The translations under genes and the position numbers were made by a program. This document shows, in pieces, positions 58,101-64,000 of a DNA stretch of 64,000 nt (positions within the stretch are counted from its first letter, which is position 1; each line of letters starts with the position of its first letter). Source of the stretch: Cerrena zonata (taxonomy: Eukaryota; Basidiomycota; Agaricomycetes; Polyporales; Cerrenaceae); NCBI GenBank assembly GCA_038087015.1, contig JASBNA010000004.1:1860001-1924000 (forward strand), in the 5' to 3' direction. The notes below the pieces were generated by a model, which saw nothing but the letters and a program-made list of their open reading frames with translations, was not told the origin of the DNA and did no database searches.

Positions 58101-61100
58101 CTTGATATTCAACGCGACCAGATGAGAGCACGAGGAGATTATCGGCGGACGACATATGTTTGACTACAAATCGGGCGTAAATGATGGTAAGTGTAAGTGA
58201 TAGATGGAAGGCGTTAGGATGTATTGGTTCTTACCGTTGTGAGTGACCAGAATGACCGACTTCTTTTTCAAGAGACCATTTTCTCCGAACAAGGACTCAA
58301 AGACTATCATAAACCCATTAACCTTCATCGGCTGGGCTCATGAGATATCATCAAAACAAACATACTATGAATCTCGGTTTCGGCATCTAATGCACTCAGA
58401 GGGTCATCCAGTAATGTCCATGGCGCGTTGGCATACACTGCTCGTGCCAGAGCCTAGAGCAAAAACATTAGTGACACTCAAAACCCCGAGGTAAGGATAG
58501 CATACAATTCGCTGCCTTTGTCCACCACTTATCGTCGAACCTTTCTCTCCTAACATGGTTTGATCACTAGACTTCATTCTGGCCAGATCAGGGAGGAGAG
58601 CGCATCCGGCCAGGACATCCTGATATCGTTTTTCTTCGTACTCGAGGCCGAAAACGATATTTTCGCGAACCGTACCAGGTATAATGAGGGCATCCTGTGA
58701 TGCATAGGCAATTCGTGTCTGGGGGTGTGTGTATCGACCAGAACGTATCGAAGTTTCTCGCAGAATAGACAAGAGAAGAAGCGACTTTCCCTGTATAAAT
58801 ATTTTGTTCAGCATGACCTTAATAGCTGGTTTGTGATTGTGCTTACTGAAGCTACGGGTCCAATGCAAAGATGCAATTGACCAGGTTTCAAATTGATATC
58901 GAGGTCTTTCAGGAAGGGCTCCGATTCTGATGTCCATGCAAATGATGCATCGACCATTGCAATACATGACGACGTTGGATCCAATGACCTCTCGTTGAGA
59001 GATTTGTCATCAATTTCGTCTATTTCCTTTTCTTCGAATAGTAGAAATGATTCAATGCGTTTGATGGAAGCGTATGCAGCGTAAATGTCAGGTAAGAACT
59101 GGCCGAGAATATTTAGAGGGCCAGCGAGCAAGTTAACAGTCGTGACAATAGTGAATAACCTGTTGGGATCGAGAGCACCGCCGTGGCCACGGGAAGCTAG
59201 AGCAGCGTACGGCCCCAAGACGGAGAGGACGCAAAGGGTACCAGCACTGTTAGAGAATGCGCTCATGACTGCTAAAAGAAAGCTATACCATGCCAAATTC
59301 AGCACGGACGTTCAGATTCTCAAACCATACTAAGGTCGAGCAACTTACTAGAATGTCCTTGCCTTCTCCATCTCATCATTCCTAAGATTGTCAGCTCGGG
59401 CAGCCATGATGTCTTCATATCTCGACCATTTGATAGGCAGGAATTTGTTAATAATAGAAGACAAGAATTTGACCCGTTTATCTGTAGCAGAGAGCCACGC
59501 CTTTTGGCGCGCACCACTCTTCCTTCCAGCGATGGCTGCTACAACCATCATGAGACATGTCACTACGACAGGCAAAAATGCGGGCCAGGTTGCCTAGAAA
59601 CAAGGCATTAGTACTTTACGCAGATCTGAGGAACATATATCAACTACCTGGGAGTAAATAATAACGATCGACAAGGCGATTGAAATTACGGCAGCCCACA
59701 TCTCGTGAATGTACTCCATGCCTTCGCATATTCGTTCCACATCAACCGACCTAATCGTCAGGGCAGCCGTCAGAAAATATTAAAAGACATGGAGATGATG
59801 GGTACTAACATATAAGTACTGGCCACACCACTACCCAGCGATCGACTCTTCATAGAGGACAGTTTCAAGGTTTTCCTGTAGATGTTGTTGACGAGTGCAC
59901 CTCGGTATTGGACCGTTACATCGAATGTCTTTTATCGAGCCTCGATTAGAAGTAGAAAAATAAGTGATGAACTAATGCGGAAACATACCTTTTCCCAATA
60001 GATCGATGTCGAGAGACTAATGAGTGAATACACGCAAATGAAACCACCGACAAGTGCCCATCCCATAGATGCAGGTCGATTCATATCCGAAACCAAGGAG
60101 ATCGTTTGGTTCACCAAGAGCGGTTGAGCAAATGTAGCTAACAACAATATCACGCGAGGGAATACAGGAGAGAGGAACTGCATTCCGAAGGCTTTGAAGG
60201 ACGCTTTTGCAAGATAGCGAGGCCCTTTTCTGCAAAGATAAAAACCAGTTCAATGCGAACAATAATCCCGTAGCGATGTAAGCTTCTTACGGTGTATCTA
60301 TCAGAGCTTTGTGTAGTCTTCCACCAGCTGATTTTGAAGTCAAATCCTCGGGAATGTCACCACAGTCTTCAATAGAAAGTGTTTTATTCCGTCCAGACCA
60401 AAGAAGAGGAAGGAGCCAGAAGCACAATGACCTAGAGAGGAAGCTTGCAGTTGCCACTGAAGGTAATGACTAGAGATGGATTTCGATTGAGGTCGAGAGG
60501 GCTGATCAGTGAAGGGTATGCGTACTTTCTTGAGAAGAAGACGTCTCTTCTCAACCATTTCAATACACAGAAGAGCAAAGTACGACGCAGTGCAGATGGT
60601 CGTCAATACAGCCAGTGGATGTGATGTGAAAAATACACCACTTTTCATGTAAGTCCGAATAGAAACTGCCGTAAACAGACCCTTGATTAAAGTGTAACAG
60701 ATGACGAGCACACTTGGCGTAGGAGAACGGAAATGCTCTGCCCCAACTAGTAAAGCAAGAGGAATCTAGACGTCAATTGGTTAATAGAATATTCAACTGC
60801 GTGAATTTCAGACGTACAGTTGAGATCAGCTGTAGGATCGGTGCAGCAAGCCATATGAAAGTCAGCCCCCTATCATTTGTATCAACGGCATACTTCAGGG
60901 TCGAAGCATTGGCAGCCAGAAGAAGTGAAAGCAAGAGATATTTTGTGCCTAGATGTAAATAACTAGCAGAAGCAAGTTTGTTCGACCGATGTCTCAAGTA
61001 CGCCAAACGAATACAGGCAGAAACTATGAACACAATATCCGGCGTGAAGGATAGCACTCTGTTCAAAAGACTAAGTAAATTGGGACATATATATAATAAT

Positions 61101-61195
61101 ATACGAACTTACGTTTGCTCGAAGTACAAAGTGAAATCAAGACTTCTACAAGTCGATGCGGGACCAAATGATGCGTCTTGAGGGCACAGAGCCAT
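55174..61195 (-). CDS. ABC transporter, ABCC (MRP) full-length type
   Basis: Start MALCPQDASFGPASTCRSLD. A TMD0-like N-terminal membrane region follows (TPDIVFIVSACIRLAYLRHR, KYLLLSLLLAANASTLKYAV), then TMD1 (59600-60300), NBD1, TMD2 (56500-57900) and NBD2, the MRP order. NBD1 has Walker A GPVASGKSLLLLS (split by an intron), Q-loop YASQDALIIPGTVRENIVFG, signature STISGGQRQRIALARA and Walker B WTLLDDPLSALD. The catalytic Glu is replaced by Asp, as usual in this site of ABCC proteins. NBD2 has Walker A ICGRSGSGKSS, SLVAQDPFLWHASIRDNLDP, signature SLSKGQRQLLCLARVLLRKR and KIVILDEASS. It ends GKAENDITEQL. About 1350-1450 aa in 25 or more exons; vacuolar or plasma-membrane export of conjugates is inferred. 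Confidence 0.9.
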
Positions 61196-62285
61196 TGTCA
61201 TAACGGAACACGGGCTGTCAAAGGCTGATACCTGCTGGGTATCGTATCTTTATACAGTCCTGATGGTACCCGGTGGAATCAGCTTGAGAGTCATTTCTCG
61301 GCTGCGAGCTCTGGCGAGCTGCGGCGACCATATGCTTTGGGCGGTAACTTGAGGTTTATAAAACGCAGGTACAATGGATTACGAGACGATCGGAGCAATC
61401 AAATTGTTCCCCACACGCTTCTCCGCAAAGACCGGAGTTTGTGAACCTCTTTGATTCTGCTGGCTGCATAAAAGATATCCATAGTTTCCTTAAGTCGTCT
61501 GCAGTTCTCAGTAGCATAAGGACGTCATTGTTTGAAAACTCACCATACTCGAAATACCACCAACTGGAATGCCGCCAGCGACTGGCCATTTCAAAACGGT
61601 GCCTGAACTGGTCCGAGTCAGAGTCGTATAGAATCTTGGCTGCGCAAGGCATGGGTCAGAAAGAACACTTATCTTACAGAACTCCCGTAGTATGTATGTT
61701 ATGCGGAGAAAACGAAGTCGTTGCACAGTCGATAGAGTAAACCGCAGCCATAATAGTACCATAGTAGTAGGTCCAGGTCCAGAAATGACGTAGTAGACAC
61801 AGATACGCATGCACTAGGTTGATCAATCCAGCATGCTATTATGGCGTTGCACGGAGAGTTCGGCCCTAAGACCCACGAGTGCTAGTGCTGGGTTCTCAAA
61901 TACTGCCGGTTGTGTTTTGTTGAACTTTGCAGATAGTGTCAGGGCTTAGATAGGGCCAGGAGAAGCGAGGAGTTTTACACTAAATAGTCTCCCGCAGATA
62001 GTGTCCAATCCACAGTCAAGCGATAACTCGTCTGAACATTCACATGCTCATCTTCTCCTTCCCAGTCAACTTGAGGTCTTGCGAGTGAAGCTTCTGAATT
62101 TCCCTTGAAAAACAAGTACCAACGGTGAATAGCACCCAATGAGTCGACAAAGAGCTTGAGTCACGATGGATAGAGGGAACGCAATAGACTCATTGTAATA
62201 CATTCCCGATACTGTACAGAAACCACAGCGTATTGACGAATCTCGAATCTCGTATTTTGATTGTACCTGTGGACGGTGTGAACGA
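61196..62285. other. Spacer between ABC transporter start and lectin-like gene stop
   Basis: About 1.1 kb. Open frames on both strands at 61356-61810 overlap one another and show no family motif or splice structure, so none is called. The ABC-transporter promoter lies at the left edge. Confidence 0.45.
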
Positions 62286-63830
62286 CTAGTTGAAGCACAA
62301 AACACGGTAGTCCTGTGATAAGAGAAGTTTATTAGTGATCATGATCAATTGGTTTGAGGGATCACTTGCCTTGATCTCCTTCTCGGTTCCACCGTAAGGA
62401 ACGAACGCACTGTTCAATTTCTCGCTAATCTTTCCGGGGTGAATGGAATTGTTATGGTGGCCCTGAGCGATGTAAAGAGGCGTGCCATTGGCCTCACGTC
62501 CAGCTTCGACGGGTCGGGCCCCAAGCTCTTGCAAATCGAGACGACCACGGAAGTTCACCCAGCGCACAGCGCGAGGGTCACCAAGAAGTACCTCGTAAGT
62601 TGGCACCTGGACAGTAGGAAAAAGCAATGAGGATTAGTTTAACTTATCCATAAAAGTGGCAAGATAATGACGAAGACATACGTTGATTTCCTTGTGGCCA
62701 TACCCGATCACGCCTCCTTCTTTTAAGTTCGGGGAAGCCTTGCCAACCTCTGAGAAGTGGTCAATATCCGTATCATCTGACAACATCGATGTGTTACTAA
62801 CGCAAACCGCCCTACATCCAGGTGCATCAGTATCGTCCAGGATATCAAGACAACGAGCGGAAATAACAAATACAAATACTTACATCGTGATAAGCTCGAG
62901 AAATGTAGATTGGTTGGCCGTTTTCTTCACCGCCGGGAATAGCTCCTTGAGGAATGTTTCTCCCTTGAACAAGGACCCAAGTGGTGGGAGCGCGGGGACC
63001 ATGTTGATAGAATGCGTCGGTGCGATCTTTGGCTTCCTTGAGCCAGTTCTGAAGGCCCCAGGTGTATGCCTTCTTCTACTCGTTCGATAGGTTAAGGGTT
63101 GGTATATTTTCAAATGCGTCGGGAATGTCAAACCTTTTCTTCGTTTTTCTCATGCTCGTGGTAAGCGAAGTATCCAGCACCGATAACTGCAGCACCAGCC
63201 AAGAGACCGCCACCGATCTGAATACCTGATAATCAGCAAGCGTCAACTGAGCGGTGATGCAGAAGACTCGTATACTTCAAGTTGCTTCTTGCGCTCGTCT
63301 GTGAGATCGTACCAGTTCTTGCCACGTTCCTCGTGGTGGATGTCAACAGTCTGGTCGGGGTGCTTTTCATCGCCGACGTTGTTCTGGTACTGGTATCCGC
63401 CTTGACGAGTCAATGCGATTTAGTCCCCGACACATGAGCTTGAGTAACTATCTCCTACCTTGGCCGGGAGGGGCACCGTAGCTATAGCCGGGGTTATAAC
63501 CCGATTGTTGTGGCTGCTGAACTGGTTGTTGATATTGGTGTTGCTCGCCTCCGTGATATTCCTCGTGAACGCGCTCCCACAGAGCAGGGGTTACTGGGGG
63601 AGCCCAGTCAGACTAGATACACGTAGCAGTCAGTGAGACAGGCAGTCTGAAAGACGTGGGTATATGCGCGCCTGGGATCGGTGTGGTTGCACAATCTTGT
63701 ACTGATGCCCTAAAAGTAATCATGTTTGGCTGTCGATGTAAACGATGTAGGCCGCATTGAGCCACGCACCCTCGTACACAACAACATCACCGAAGTTGTA
63801 TTGAGTTTCTGGTTCCCATTGGTAGACCAT
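62286..63830 (-). CDS. CBM5/12 plus DM9 (DUF3421) lectin-like protein
   Basis: Start MVYQWEPETQYNFGDVVVYE, continuing YKIVQPHRS and DWAPPVTPALWERVHEEYHG: an aromatic-rich carbohydrate-binding module of family 5/12. A Gln/Tyr/Pro-rich linker follows (QYQQPVQQPQQSGYNPGYSY), then NWYDLTDERKKQLEV and a Gly/Ala-rich hydrophobic segment IGGGLLAGAAVIGAGYFAYH. Two DM9 repeats (DUF3421) come next: NIPQGAIPGGEENGQPIYIS ... GGVIGYGHKEIN and ANGTPLYIAQGHHNNSIHPG ... FVPYGGTEKEIKDYRVLCFN. DM9 proteins are mannose-type or glycan-binding lectins in animals. There is no signal peptide, so it is probably cytosolic and may bind chitin or glycoproteins, e.g. at septa or wounds (inference). The last intron uses a GC donor (AAG/GCAAGT). 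About 300 aa in eight exons. Confidence 0.85.
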
Positions 63831-63912
63831 TATTGCTTAGAGTTGCTTGTCAAAGGGCGTGTAGAGTGGTAGTGAAGATAGATGATGTTATGATTGGACT
63901 GATGGAGGATGT

Positions 63913-63920
63913 CTTATATA
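63913..63920 (-). promoter_or_regulatory. TATA box of the lectin-like gene
   Basis: TATATAAG on the minus strand, about 83 bases before the start codon at 63830. Good spacing for a fungal TATA promoter. Confidence 0.55.
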
Positions 63921-64000
63921 CTAGAATCAGAGCGTAGAGCATGGATATATCAAGAACATCGATGCTCTGCAATCCGGCTCTGGTATCTCTCCGTCGAAGG

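Noticed and set aside
61356..61810. Overlapping open frames on both strands between ABC transporter and lectin-like gene
   Set aside because: They overlap each other, lack motifs and splice support; most likely chance.
1..64000. CRISPR arrays, insertion sequences, riboswitches, rRNA and tRNA genes
   Set aside because: None recognised on either strand; the sequence is eukaryotic nuclear DNA. A tRNAscan or Infernal run would be decisive for tRNA and small RNA.

Overview
The window comes from a filamentous basidiomycete, almost certainly an Agaricomycete mushroom-forming fungus. The evidence is the gene style: nearly every gene is cut by many introns of about 45-70 nt with GTRNGT...CTRAY...YAG signals. 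The gene content agrees: a DASH subunit, MED12 and MED14, MCM2, ATP-dependent PEPCK, and basidiomycete-type seven-helix membrane families including DUF6534. Genes lie on both strands with no operon logic. I found no clear transposon ORF, CRISPR array, rRNA or tRNA. Exon joins were made by eye from splice signals and reading frame. Family calls rest on motif recognition, not on a search.

Layout. 1-6 kb: the 3' end of an aldo-keto reductase, then MCM2 (10 exons, 920 aa, two MluI cell-cycle boxes upstream), a twin-CX9C DUF3128/Emi1-like mitochondrial protein and a small secreted Kre9/Knh1-like wall protein. 6-8.5 kb has no recognisable gene. 8.5-13.8 kb is a tandem pair of UDP-glycosyltransferases with the same intron plan. 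13.8-14.4 kb holds an inverted repeat and a TATA-like site. 14.4-21.3 kb is MED14 (with an apparent N-terminal frameshift) and a COMT-type O-methyltransferase. 22.5-23.4 kb is an intronless secreted protein with a Leu-Pro repeat core and an acidic Asp/Thr tail. 24-26 kb is PEPCK.

27.9-31.6 kb holds two tandem paralogous 7-TM proteins. 33-34.5 kb is a secreted PI-PLC-like phosphodiesterase. 35-38.4 kb is a SCY1-like pseudokinase. 38.5-45.1 kb is a divergent pair, DAD2 and MED12. 45.4-49.4 kb holds two more 7-TM genes, one of them DUF6534. 50.7-55 kb has a RING protein, a TatD nuclease with a 10-nt microexon, and a BTB protein. 55.2-61.2 kb is a full-length ABCC (MRP) transporter, and 62.3-63.8 kb a CBM5/12-DM9 (DUF3421) lectin-like protein.

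Functionally this is mixed housekeeping (replication licensing, transcription Mediator, kinetochore, gluconeogenesis, vesicle traffic) interleaved with accessory, lineage-type genes (glycosyltransferases, methyltransferase, 7-TM proteins, secreted repeat protein, lectin-like protein, MRP pump). The UGT pair and the O-methyltransferase are separated by MED14, so I do not claim a biosynthetic cluster. I did not find a convincing new multi-gene system. The most unusual items are the Leu-Pro repeat protein, the ATG-only first exon of MCM2, the TatD microexon, two probable GC-AG introns, and the MED14 frameshift.
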